Source: JBEBVQ01 sp964636205 (GTDB lineage: Bacteria; Bacteroidota; Bacteroidia; Chitinophagales; Chitinophagaceae). Taken from it: a stretch of DNA of 48,223 nt. The position numbers were made by a program, and so were the translations under genes. How positions within the stretch are numbered: position 1 is the first letter of the stretch; the number at the start of each line of letters is the position of its first letter. The notes under the pieces are model-generated. The model made no database searches. It had not been told where the DNA came from and saw only the letters and a list, made by a program, of their open reading frames with translations. Below are positions 24,768 to 33,615 of the stretch, in pieces. Location of the stretch: positions 1 to 48,223 of the forward strand of contig CAZWPF010000009.1 in the NCBI GenBank assembly GCA_964636205.1. Reading direction: 5' to 3'.

Positions 24768-24832
24768 GCATAGCTATTGCCTTTTTATTAGTCCATATAT
24801 TTATTAGTTTTCAGACTAGAAACTTTGCCATA

Positions 24833-27256
24833 ATGTCCGAATTGAAGTCAATGATTAATATGCTTATTGGTCATTCTGAACAAGAAATTGAGTTTATGCC
24901 TATCGTGCCGCTGGGAGAGGAGGAGATGGATGAACAACAAAAGAAATTACTTCCTACAGATATACCGGTAATCGCTTTACGCAATACTGTATTATTTCCA
25001 AATGTGGTGCTACCCATTACGGTAGCCCGCGAGAAATCGGTTTTAGCGCTCAATGAAGCGCAAAAATCCGGCAAATGGATCGGGGTTTTAACCCAGAGGG
25101 ATAGTAGTAACGAGGATCCGAATCCCGAAGAATTGTACACCATTGGTACACTCGCCAAGGTGGTGAAGCAGATCAAGCTGCCCGATGGCAATATTACGGT
25201 GTTTATAATGGGCCGCTTGCGATTCAAAGTAGAAGAGTTCAAGCAGGTGGATCCCTATCTTTCTGCTACTGTTACTTATCTGGAGGATGAATTTCCGGTG
25301 GCAGACCCTGAGTTTGACGCCCTGATGTTGTCGGTGAAGGACTATTCAGAGAAAATCCTGCAACAATCGCCCAATTTACCCAATGAAGCAGGAATAGTCT
25401 TGCGGAATATCGAGCAACAGTCTTTCCTACTGCATTTTATCGCGGCTAATATCTCTGCGAAAATTGTCGACAAGCAGGGACTGCTGGAGGAAGCGGATGT
25501 TAAAAAGCGTGCTGAGCGATTGCTCCAATTGCTTCAGAGTGAGCTGCAGTTGCTGGAACTGAAAAATGAAATCACCAACAAAACCCGCGCGGATATTGAT
25601 AAACAGCAGCGGGAATATTTCTTACAACAACAGCTGAAGTCGATCCGCGAGGAATTGGGCGGGGATCCCAATGAACGGGAGATCAAAGATCTGCAAAAGC
25701 GAGCGGAAGGACTGAGTTGGCCGGAGGCCGCCCGTGAATTGTTTAAGAAGAATATCGAAAAACTGGAGCGGATGCATCCCTCCACGCCCGATTATTCAGT
25801 GATATACAACCACTTAGATCTAATGTTGGATCTTCCCTGGGGAGTATTTACTGAAGATAGCTACGATCTAAAGCGAGCACAGAAGGTTTTGGATGGCGAT
25901 CATTATGGAATGGAAAAGATTAAGGATCGGATTTTAGAATATCTGGCGGTGTTGAAGCTGAAGGGGGATCTGAAATCTCCAATTCTATGCTTCGTAGGTC
26001 CTCCCGGTATCGGTAAGACCTCCTTGGGCAGAAGTATCGCTCATGCCATTCAGAGGAAATATGTCAGACTGAGCTTGGGTGGTCTGCACGATGAGAGTGA
26101 AATAAGAGGGCATAGAAAAACCTATATCGGTGCCATGCCCGGACGGATAGTCCAATCGCTTAGAAAGGTAAAAACTTCAAATCCCGTCTTTATCCTGGAC
26201 GAAATTGATAAGATCGGTAAGGATTTCAGAGGGGATCCAAGTTCGGCGCTCCTGGAAGTGTTGGATCCGGAACAGAATAGTACGTTCTATGATAATTATC
26301 TGGAATTAGAGTACGATCTGTCTAAAGTATTGTTTATCGCAACGGCTAACAGTTTGAGCGATATTCAGCCGGCACTTCGCGATCGTTTGGAAATTATCCA
26401 GCTGAGTGGATATTCAATGGAGGAGAAGACTGAGATTGCAAAACGCCATCTTATACCCAAACAGAAGGAAATGCATGGCCTGAGTAAGGTGAACCTGAAA
26501 ATTCCGGATAAACTGATCAATAAGATCATTCAGGATTATACCCGGGAATCAGGTGTTCGGGAACTCGACCGCCATCTGGCAGCTATCATGAGGAATATTG
26601 CAAGGCAGGTGGCCATGGAAGAGAAAATTGCACCTCAGCTGACTGCGGAACAATTGGAAAAGGTATTGGGTAAATCGCGATATAATAACGAGATCTATAC
26701 CAAGGGTCATCCTCCAGGCGTGACGGTAGGTTTGGCCTGGACATATGTTGGCGGGGATATTTTATTTATCGAAAGCAGTCTTTCTAAGGGTAAGGGTAGT
26801 CTGACGCTCACGGGCAACTTGGGGAATGTAATGAAAGAGAGTGCATCGACGGCTCTTTCTTATTTAAAAGCTCATGCCTCAGATTATAATATTCCCGAGG
26901 AGATGTTTGAACAACATAACATTCATATCCACGTTCCGGAGGGGGCCGTACCAAAAGACGGACCGAGTGCGGGGATTACCATGCTAACATCTTTGGCTTC
27001 CGCCTTTACGGGTCGGAGGGTAAGATCCTATCTGGCTATGACCGGCGAGATTACGCTGCGCGGACAGGTTTTGCCGGTGGGTGGCATTAAAGAGAAGATC
27101 CTTGCGGCCAAAAGAGCAGGTATTAAGGATATTATACTCTGCCGCCAAAATGAGAAGGATGTAGAAGAGATTAATAAGAATTATATAAAAGGACTCAGGT
27201 TTCACTATGTTCAGGAAATGAAGGAAGTCCTGGATTTTGCACTGATGAAACGCTAA
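24833..27256 (+). CDS. lon: ATP-dependent Lon protease
   Basis: The 807-residue cytoplasmic protease has the full Lon order: N-terminal substrate-binding LAN domain from about residue 43 (PVIALRNTVLFPNVVLPITV), a coiled region (QQREYFLQQQLKSIREELG), an AAA+ ATPase with Walker A GPPGIGKTS (389-397) and Walker B FILDEIDKIG, and a C-terminal protease with the Ser-Lys dyad at S712 (KDGPSAGITM) and K753 (GGIKEKILAAKRAG). It degrades misfolded and regulatory proteins. It appears monocistronic, with its own promoter and a long hairpin terminator downstream. Confidence 0.98.
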   Translation: MSELKSMINMLIGHSEQEIEFMPIVPLGEEEMDEQQKKLLPTDIPVIALRNTVLFPNVVLPITVAREKSVLALNEAQKSGKWIGVLTQRDSSNEDPNPEELYTIGTLAKVVKQIKLPDGNITVFIMGRLRFKVEEFKQVDPYLSATVTYLEDEFPVADPEFDALMLSVKDYSEKILQQSPNLPNEAGIVLRNIEQQSFLLHFIAANISAKIVDKQGLLEEADVKKRAERLLQLLQSELQLLELKNEITNKTRADIDKQQREYFLQQQLKSIREELGGDPNEREIKDLQKRAEGLSWPEAARELFKKNIEKLERMHPSTPDYSVIYNHLDLMLDLPWGVFTEDSYDLKRAQKVLDGDHYGMEKIKDRILEYLAVLKLKGDLKSPILCFVGPPGIGKTSLGRSIAHAIQRKYVRLSLGGLHDESEIRGHRKTYIGAMPGRIVQSLRKVKTSNPVFILDEIDKIGKDFRGDPSSALLEVLDPEQNSTFYDNYLELEYDLSKVLFIATANSLSDIQPALRDRLEIIQLSGYSMEEKTEIAKRHLIPKQKEMHGLSKVNLKIPDKLINKIIQDYTRESGVRELDRHLAAIMRNIARQVAMEEKIAPQLTAEQLEKVLGKSRYNNEIYTKGHPPGVTVGLAWTYVGGDILFIESSLSKGKGSLTLTGNLGNVMKESASTALSYLKAHASDYNIPEEMFEQHNIHIHVPEGAVPKDGPSAGITMLTSLASAFTGRRVRSYLAMTGEITLRGQVLPVGGIKEKILAAKRAGIKDIILCRQNEKDVEEINKNYIKGLRFHYVQEMKEVLDFALMKR

Positions 27257-27289
27257 GGGCGTTCTCTGACAGAGTTTAAATAAAAGAAT

Positions 27290-27345
27290 AAGGCTTCGAA
27301 GCTTTGCTGATCGTTTAAGACGGCAGCAATCTTCGAAGCCTTTTT
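27290..27345 (+). terminator. lon intrinsic terminator
   Basis: AAGGCTTCGAAG (27290-27301) pairs perfectly with CTTCGAAGCCTT (27331-27342), then TTT. The 29-nt loop contains a further TTGCTG/CAGCAA pairing, giving an extended stem. Confidence 0.85.
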
Positions 27346-27379
27346 AAGTAGAAATTATTTAAATGGGAATTATTGATTA

Positions 27380-27766
27380 TTAGATTTTCCAATCATCTAC
27401 ATTACCCTCATCAGATGCAACTTCGGAAACCATAGACGGTGAATCAATTTGTTCTCCGTTTTCATCTTGATCGTGGTTAAATGCGTCGAAGTCGAAGTCT
27501 GGCATCAAATCTGTCTTTACATAGTTGATTGTCTCTGTAAGAGCAGTCAGGAATTTGTTGAAATCTTCCTTGTACAAAAACATTTTATGACGGTCATAGC
27601 CGTTGTCGTCAAAACGCTTCTTACTTTCAGTGATAGTAATGAAATAGTCACTGCTTCTTGTTGAACGGACATCGAAAAAATAAGTCCTTCTTTTCCCTGC
27701 TCTTACACGTTTGCTGAACAAACTCTCATTTTGAGAGTCACCATAATTTTTGTTTTCGTACGCCAC
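27380..27766 (-). CDS. DUF3276 (PUR-alpha-like) nucleic-acid-binding protein
   Basis: The 128-residue protein matches the DUF3276/PUR family of Bacteroidota: RVRAGKRRTYFFDVRSTRSSDYFITITESKKRF at about 21-53, then HKMFLYKEDFNKFLTALTETINY. The fold binds single-stranded DNA or RNA. The C-terminal tail is very acidic (DFDFDAFNHDQDENGE). The start codon is GTG at 27764-27766; no upstream ATG fits. It has one of the best promoters of the window, upstream of the GTG. Confidence 0.88.
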   Translation of the reverse strand: MAYENKNYGDSQNESLFSKRVRAGKRRTYFFDVRSTRSSDYFITITESKKRFDDNGYDRHKMFLYKEDFNKFLTALTETINYVKTDLMPDFDFDAFNHDQDENGEQIDSPSMVSEVASDEGNVDDWKI

Positions 27767-27806
27767 AGTCTCTTAATTTTATGTGAAGAATATTTGTTAT
27801 TACAGA

Positions 27807-27837
27807 CAAAATTAATTAAGATAATGAACTATCCAAA
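27807..27837 (-). promoter_or_regulatory. Promoter of the DUF3276 gene
   Basis: On the minus strand TTTG (27834-27837) and TAATTTTG (27807-27814) are spaced 19 bp, a full consensus Bacteroidota promoter, 40 bp before the GTG. Confidence 0.8.
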
Positions 27838-28027
27838 TTAATTTTGCTTAAAGTATAAGGCCGTTTTTCGAAAATAAATAGTCATTAAAATTCACCTTGA
27901 ATATCAAATAATTTTCATGCTTGGAGCCATTAAATAGTCGAGAATTTCTTCTCCGAAAATTTAATTTTTGCCCTCAGCTTCCCCTATTTCTGTCCCGCAG
28001 ATCGGATTTTCTAATAACATGTATTCG

Positions 28028-28035
28028 TACCTTTG
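28028..28035 (+). promoter_or_regulatory. -7 element for rlmN
   Basis: TACCTTTG matches TAnnTTTG; TTTT at 28007-28010 lies near the -33 position. It ends 6 bp before the ATG at 28042 and includes the TTG at 28033, which is therefore not a start. Confidence 0.55.
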
Positions 28036-28041
28036 CCCTCT

Positions 28042-29079
28042 ATGAAAAATTTAAGGGAGCTATCGCTCAATGATCTGGAGTCTCTGCTGAAAGAGTTGGG
28101 AGAACCGAAGTTTCGTGCCGGGCAGGTGTATGATTGGATCTGGAAGCATTTTGCCCCATCAATTGCTGATATGACTAATCTTCCCAAATCTTTAAGGGAG
28201 AAACTTTCAGCATCTTATTATATACCCGCTGTAAAAATCCATCACAGCCAGTTCAGCAGCGATGGCACCATCAAAAGTAGATTTCAGCTCCACGACGGTC
28301 ATTTTGTCGAAGGGGTGTTGATTCCTACTGAAAAGAGAATGACCGCCTGCGTTTCCTCACAAGTAGGTTGTAGTCTTACCTGCAAGTTTTGCGCAACCGG
28401 CTATATGCCAAGGGTTCGTAATCTGGATTTTGATGAAATCGTTGACGAAGTGGTGCTGCTGAACAAGCAGGCTGAAGCTCAGTACGGAAAGCGTTTGACC
28501 AATATCGTTTTTATGGGTATGGGTGAACCCCTGCTCAACTATCGTAATATGCTCCGAGCTATCGAGAGAATCACTTCTCCCGAATCGCTGGGTATGAGCG
28601 CCCGAAGAATCACGGTTTCCACAGCAGGAGTCGCCAAGATGATCCGCCAATTGGGCGATGACCAGGTTAGATTTAAACTGGCGCTGTCATTGCACGCAGC
28701 AAATGATGAAAAGAGGAATAAGATTATGCCGATCAATGAATCGAATAATCTTAAAGAATTAATTGATGCCCTCAATTATTTCTACCAACAAACCGGGAAC
28801 GAAATAACGCTCGAATATATTCTTTTCAGAAATTTGAATGATTCCCCACAAGACGCTGAGCAATTGGTGAAGTTGTTCCGAAAAATACCGGCAGATTTGG
28901 TGAATATCATCGAATACAATCCTATCGAAAAGGCCAGTTTCCAAAAACCCGATGAAGAGGTGACGCAGCAGTTTATGGATATCCTTGCCGCAAGTAAGGT
29001 GAACGCCCGACTGAGAAGGAGCAGAGGTAAAGACATTGACGCCGCTTGTGGTCAGCTGGCTAATGTCGATAAAAACTAA
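28042..29079 (+). CDS. rlmN: 23S rRNA (adenine2503-C2)/tRNA methyltransferase RlmN
   Basis: The 345-residue radical-SAM enzyme has the cluster motif C110-x3-C114-x2-C117 (GCSLTCKFCATGYM), GMGEPLLN near 162, and the C-terminal catalytic Cys in DIDAACGQL. It methylates C2 of A2503 in 23S rRNA and A37 of some tRNAs. I start it at the ATG 28042 (MKNLRELSLNDLESLL); an in-frame TTG three codons earlier lies inside the -7 box. Length and motifs are standard. Confidence 0.96.
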   Translation: MKNLRELSLNDLESLLKELGEPKFRAGQVYDWIWKHFAPSIADMTNLPKSLREKLSASYYIPAVKIHHSQFSSDGTIKSRFQLHDGHFVEGVLIPTEKRMTACVSSQVGCSLTCKFCATGYMPRVRNLDFDEIVDEVVLLNKQAEAQYGKRLTNIVFMGMGEPLLNYRNMLRAIERITSPESLGMSARRITVSTAGVAKMIRQLGDDQVRFKLALSLHAANDEKRNKIMPINESNNLKELIDALNYFYQQTGNEITLEYILFRNLNDSPQDAEQLVKLFRKIPADLVNIIEYNPIEKASFQKPDEEVTQQFMDILAASKVNARLRRSRGKDIDAACGQLANVDKN

Positions 29080-29148
29080 GACGATACCGATGCATTGAAA
29101 CCGCCTTAATAATTTCTATTGGGGTCTTCCATACATGGTATTTTATAT

Positions 29149-29156
29149 TATTTTTG
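29149..29156 (+). promoter_or_regulatory. -7 element for the 29194 gene
   Basis: TATTTTTG is an exact TAnnTTTG match 37 bp before the ATG. Confidence 0.5.
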
Positions 29157-29193
29157 AATTGGGCAATCAATCATCCATCAACGTCTCCCTGTC

Positions 29194-30915
29194 ATGAATA
29201 ATTTGAAAAAGTTTGCTGCTATACTGCTTTGTACAGCTAGTGCTTATAATTTGTCGGCACAGACAACCTATTTACAGCTCGGACAGGAAGATTACCACGT
29301 GCTCGACCGAATAGAGACACGCTCCGGTGAACTATCCAACGATCTGTTCCTGACCGTGAAGCCGGTGTCGAGAAAGAGCGCCGTATCTTTCCTGATAGAG
29401 CAACAGAGAAGAGGAATCGGATTGAGTAGTATTGACCAATACAATATAGAAAGAGCAATCTCCGTAAGTGGCGAATGGGCTCCCGATGAAGATGGTGCCA
29501 TAGATTCTAAAAGGCCTTGGTTTCGCACTTTCTACAAGAAACAACCGGATTTTGTACACGTCAACACAGATAATTTCTTTCTTGTAGTGAATCCGGTGAT
29601 CGGCGGATTGGTGCTGACCGAAAATAATTCAAACGGTCAGTCGAACACTCGTTTTTCTAATAGCCGTGGGGTGGAACTCCGCGGATGGATTGCCAAAAAG
29701 CTGGGTTTTTATACTTTCTTCACTGATAATCAGGAAGACCCGGTTTCTTTTGTTACCGACTGGGCTAATAGATACGATGCGGTGCCCGGAGCAGATTATT
29801 ATCAAACAGCTGATTTGCACGGCACGGGTGCTCCCAATAAGTACGACTATCTGTTGGCAAGGGGTTATGTGGATTTTGCCGCTATTAAAGATCATATTAA
29901 TGTAACCTTCGGTTACGATAAGCATTTCTTCGGAGATGGAATGAGGAGCTTGTTCCTAAGTGATTTTTCTACCGGCGCTACCTTCCTTCGATTAAACACC
30001 AAGATCTGGAAGATCAATTACCAAAACTTGTATCTGGAACTGACTCCACAATATAGCAGGGGGGGAGATCGGGTACTGCCTCATAAATACGCTACAGTGC
30101 ACCATCTCAGCATCAACGCTACCAGATGGCTGAATCTGGGTCTATTCGAAAGCGTGGTGTTCAGTCGGCCCGACAGATACTCATTCAGCTATATGATCCC
30201 GATAATCCTCTATCGCCAAATCGAAAGAGCCAACGGGAGTCCGGATAATGTTCTGCTGGGGATCAACTTTAAGGCTTTAGCCGCTCGTCATCTCCAATTT
30301 TACGGACAGTTCTTATTGGATGAGTTTAGAGTTAAAGAACTTACGGCTGCTAATGGATGGTGGGGTAATAAGTACGGACTGCAACTGGGGATGAAGTACT
30401 TTGATGCATTTACAGTTAAGAATCTGGATCTCCAAGGAGAAATCAATATCGTGCGTCCTTTTACTTATGCGCATGATACCATGGCTAATTACACCCATTA
30501 TAATCAGCCATTGGCACACCCGCTGGGAAGCGGTTTTGGAGAAATCATCGGTATCGCACGCTACCAACCCATCAAAAATCTCTGGCTCACCGGCAAGGGA
30601 ATGTACTATGTGAAAGGTGTTGATACCGGTACCGCCAATTATGGGAACGATATCACCAAACACTATGAAACCAGAACGATCATTGATCCTGCTTCTCCGG
30701 AACATGGATATGGTCTGATCTCCGGTGTAAAAGGCAATTGCTTACTACTGAATTTGAACGTTGCGTACGAACTGAGGGAAAATCTGTTTATAGATTTAGG
30801 TGCAACGACCAGAACATTCAGTTATGATCAGCAATATCTGCCTCAGGTAAATACCACCTATTTTTACGGAGGATTGCGACTGAATTTGTCGCGCAGAGAT
30901 TATGACTTCTATTAG
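29194..30915 (+). CDS. Outer-membrane beta-barrel protein (RemB/Wzi-like)
   Basis: The 573-residue protein has a signal peptide (KFAAILLCTASAYNLSAQ) and a short N-terminal region (YLQLGQEDYHVLDRIETRSGE), followed by many amphipathic strands with aromatic girdles (GWIAKKLGFYTFFTDN, FGYDKHFFGDGMRSLFLSDFSTGATFL, WWGNKYGLQLGMKYF), ending LSRRDYDFY. This architecture recalls the capsule-assembly Wzi barrel and proteins annotated as gliding protein RemB; I cannot decide between them. Nearby genes for a glycosyltransferase and a flippase fit a surface-polysaccharide role. It converges on the glycosyltransferase gene with a 4 bp gap. Confidence 0.72.
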   Translation: MNNLKKFAAILLCTASAYNLSAQTTYLQLGQEDYHVLDRIETRSGELSNDLFLTVKPVSRKSAVSFLIEQQRRGIGLSSIDQYNIERAISVSGEWAPDEDGAIDSKRPWFRTFYKKQPDFVHVNTDNFFLVVNPVIGGLVLTENNSNGQSNTRFSNSRGVELRGWIAKKLGFYTFFTDNQEDPVSFVTDWANRYDAVPGADYYQTADLHGTGAPNKYDYLLARGYVDFAAIKDHINVTFGYDKHFFGDGMRSLFLSDFSTGATFLRLNTKIWKINYQNLYLELTPQYSRGGDRVLPHKYATVHHLSINATRWLNLGLFESVVFSRPDRYSFSYMIPIILYRQIERANGSPDNVLLGINFKALAARHLQFYGQFLLDEFRVKELTAANGWWGNKYGLQLGMKYFDAFTVKNLDLQGEINIVRPFTYAHDTMANYTHYNQPLAHPLGSGFGEIIGIARYQPIKNLWLTGKGMYYVKGVDTGTANYGNDITKHYETRTIIDPASPEHGYGLISGVKGNCLLLNLNVAYELRENLFIDLGATTRTFSYDQQYLPQVNTTYFYGGLRLNLSRRDYDFY

Positions 30916-30919
30916 TAGT

Positions 30920-32047
30920 CTATTTATCGGCAGCCAATAAGATATTATCCCACAAGATAGAAGCTGCCTTATCCCAGGAGAATTTAGAAGCTTGCAAAGG
31001 TGCAGCTGAAGCCAGTTTTGCCCGCAATGTTTCGTCCTTGTACAGGGTGCTCATCTTCGCTGCTATATCATCCGGATCTTCAGGATTGGTGAGCAAGGCA
31101 GCCTCACCTGCTACTTCCGGCATGGAGGAGGTATTGCTGACAATTGCAGGTACATTGCACTGAAGCGCTTCCAAAATCGGTATGCCAAAGCCTTCGAACA
31201 AGGAAGGGTACACCATTGCGTAAGCAGCTCCGGTAACGCGTGAAAGCTGATCCACATCCATATAGCCCACCCATTTGACATCTTCGGCGAAGGGCATTTC
31301 ATTGCGCATTTCGACCAACTCATCAAATTTCCAGGCCATTCTTCCTACAATCACCAATTTCATATTGGTGCGATGGTGCTTTTTAAATGACACAAAAGCT
31401 TTGAGCAGATTCACCACATTCTTACGTGGATGAAGGGCGCCGGCAAATACAAAATATTCACAGCCATCCGCATATTCTTTTTTCACATCTTCGCGCTCCT
31501 CAAAACTCAAAGGTCGGTAAGCGCTGTGCGCCCCGTTATGAGCCACGGCGATTTTATCCTCCGAAATTTTATAGCGACGGGAAATATCCTGACGCGAGAA
31601 TTCAGAAACTGTAACAATCCGCTTTGCCTTTGTGGCGAACCGAGGAGAAAAATACTGCCAGTATAAACGTGCACTCAGTTTTAAATGTTGGGGATAATGT
31701 TCAAATGCCAAATCATGAACCACCAAACACGTGGGGATGTTGGTAGTCAACGACATCTGCCCATCGGTAGAGACAAATACATCCGCTTTATACTTCTTCA
31801 ACATCAACGGAATGCACATGTCAAACCAGATGCTAAACAAGATGGGATGCCGTGCAGGAGGCGGTACTACCACCGGCTTTACGTTTGATGCAAATACAAA
31901 CGAAGGATCGTAAGGTCGATCAAAGAAAAAGATAAACTCATGTTCAGGGTGATTCCGGACAATTCTGTCCAGAGTCTGATAGGTAAACCAACCGATCCCC
32001 TCGAGTTTTCCCTTTAATAATAAACGTGTATTTACAGCAATACGCAT
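30920..32047 (-). CDS. Glycosyltransferase, GT4 family
   Basis: The 375-residue enzyme has a GT-B fold. The N-terminal domain begins MRIAVNTRLLLKGKLEGIGWFTY; the C-terminal domain carries the nucleotide-sugar site FAGALHPRKNVVNLLKAF, KLVIVGRMAW, VKWVGYMDVDQL and the EX7E motif in PSLFEGFGIPILEAL. It likely transfers a sugar in surface polysaccharide or glycan synthesis, at the cytoplasmic face. The ATG at 32047 is used because the in-frame TTG upstream at 32062 overlaps the -7 element. Confidence 0.9.
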   Translation of the reverse strand: MRIAVNTRLLLKGKLEGIGWFTYQTLDRIVRNHPEHEFIFFFDRPYDPSFVFASNVKPVVVPPPARHPILFSIWFDMCIPLMLKKYKADVFVSTDGQMSLTTNIPTCLVVHDLAFEHYPQHLKLSARLYWQYFSPRFATKAKRIVTVSEFSRQDISRRYKISEDKIAVAHNGAHSAYRPLSFEEREDVKKEYADGCEYFVFAGALHPRKNVVNLLKAFVSFKKHHRTNMKLVIVGRMAWKFDELVEMRNEMPFAEDVKWVGYMDVDQLSRVTGAAYAMVYPSLFEGFGIPILEALQCNVPAIVSNTSSMPEVAGEAALLTNPEDPDDIAAKMSTLYKDETLRAKLASAAPLQASKFSWDKAASILWDNILLAADK

Positions 32048-32059
32048 AGCAATCGGGCG

Positions 32060-32067
32060 CAAAATTA
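32060..32067 (-). promoter_or_regulatory. -7 element for the glycosyltransferase gene
   Basis: The minus strand reads TAATTTTG, an exact TAnnTTTG match, 12 bp before the ATG. Confidence 0.55.
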
Positions 32068-32159
32068 TAATTTTACAGGCTTATTCATATTTTTCGCAAA
32101 AAAGATATAATTATCGCTTAAGTCGGCGTTATATATTACCGACTGTCATCACACCCCCA

Positions 32160-33611
32160 ATGCGCCAAATTTTTGTAAAAAATATCCTGTTTATCCTCAT
32201 CATCAACCTGGTGGTGAAATCGGTTTGGATCTTTATGATCGACCGGACCGTCCAAAATAGGGTGGGGCACGTAGATTATGGTACTTATCAGGTATTATTT
32301 AATCTAAGTGTGATTTTTCAAATGTTGCTGGACCTGGGCCTGAATAACTATAATTCTAAAATCATCTCCCAGGAACCGGACCGTTTGAAGAACATGTTCC
32401 CGGTGATGCTTTCCGCAAGGATCATCCTTTCGCTAATCTATGCTACGATCGTGATGACCGCCGGATGGTCGGTCGGATTTAGGGGGCTCGAGCTGGGTAT
32501 GTTGGGCGGAATGATTCTGATTCAGGCGGGGAATATGCTGATGCTCTATATCCGGAGTAATGTTGCAGCATTACAGCGTTTTCGGCTGGATGGGATGCTT
32601 TCTGTGACCGACCGGTTTTGTATGATCCTCGTCTGCGGATTTCTCTTGTTTTACCCGGGCACCGCTGAACAGTTTCAGATTGAATGGTTTGTAGCCGCAC
32701 AAATTGCTTGCTATTCGGTAGCACTACTTCTGGCTTTCCTTGTTTTGAAGCGAATCGCTTCCTTCCCCTTACGTCTGTCTTTCAAATTCGATGCGATCCT
32801 GAAAATTGCACGTGAAAGTCTGCCCTATGCCTCTCTGATCTTCCTAATGGCTATTTATACCCGCTCGGATATGTTGCTGTTGGAACGCCTGGGTGGTGAC
32901 AGAGGTAAAGAAGAAGCGGGGATTTATGCTTCTGCTTTTAGGTTACTGGATGTGGGGAATACCTTCGGACTGATGTTCGCGGGGGTGCTACTGCCGATGT
33001 TCGGACGAATGATCGCCGGCAAACAAGAACTCGCGCCGGTCATCCGGGTTGCAGTTAATATCATGCTGCCGGTGTCGATGTTGATCGCTATAGCAGCACA
33101 TTTTTACGGTCCGGAGTTAATGCATATGCTGTATCCCGCAGCAGGGTATTATGACGGACAGGTGCTGGCCTGGCTGATGTCGTCTTTCCCTGCCTATTGC
33201 ATCATGTATGTGTATTCTACATTACTTACTGCCAACGGGAACTTGAAGCTATTGAACTATATCGCACTGGCAGGGGTGATTTTTAATGTGGGGGCCAACT
33301 TGTGGATCATTCCCCAGGAATTTGCACTGGGCGCAGCCGTAATTGCTTTTATCACGCAATCGGTACTCGCAATTTTGTTTATCATTTTTGGTCAGAAGCG
33401 GTTTTCACTGCCCTATAATCGCAATTGGGTAATGGCTCATATTTCCTTCCCGATAGTAGGCCTGCTTTTAGCCGCGGGTGTTAGTTTATTGTCCCTGCCC
33501 TGGACTGTCGAACTGGGGATTTTTGCAGTAATCGGCGGACTGATGATCATCGTGTTTAAATTCGTGACCATCGATAGCGTACGGATGATTCTGAAAAGAA
33601 ATGATAAATAG
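32160..33611 (+). CDS. Polysaccharide flippase (MOP/Wzx-like)
   Basis: The 483-residue protein has about 13-14 membrane helices, starting with a MATE/MOP-type N-terminus (KNILFILIINLVVKSVWIFMIDRTVQNRVG) and a conserved YGTYQVLFNLSVIFQMLLDLGL. It belongs to the oligosaccharide flippases that move lipid-linked glycans across the inner membrane. It is divergent from the glycosyltransferase gene, with 112 bp between their start codons, and the two may work on the same glycan (inference). I see no clear -7 match directly upstream. Confidence 0.88.
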   Translation: MRQIFVKNILFILIINLVVKSVWIFMIDRTVQNRVGHVDYGTYQVLFNLSVIFQMLLDLGLNNYNSKIISQEPDRLKNMFPVMLSARIILSLIYATIVMTAGWSVGFRGLELGMLGGMILIQAGNMLMLYIRSNVAALQRFRLDGMLSVTDRFCMILVCGFLLFYPGTAEQFQIEWFVAAQIACYSVALLLAFLVLKRIASFPLRLSFKFDAILKIARESLPYASLIFLMAIYTRSDMLLLERLGGDRGKEEAGIYASAFRLLDVGNTFGLMFAGVLLPMFGRMIAGKQELAPVIRVAVNIMLPVSMLIAIAAHFYGPELMHMLYPAAGYYDGQVLAWLMSSFPAYCIMYVYSTLLTANGNLKLLNYIALAGVIFNVGANLWIIPQEFALGAAVIAFITQSVLAILFIIFGQKRFSLPYNRNWVMAHISFPIVGLLLAAGVSLLSLPWTVELGIFAVIGGLMIIVFKFVTIDSVRMILKRNDK

Positions 33612-33615
33612 GAAA

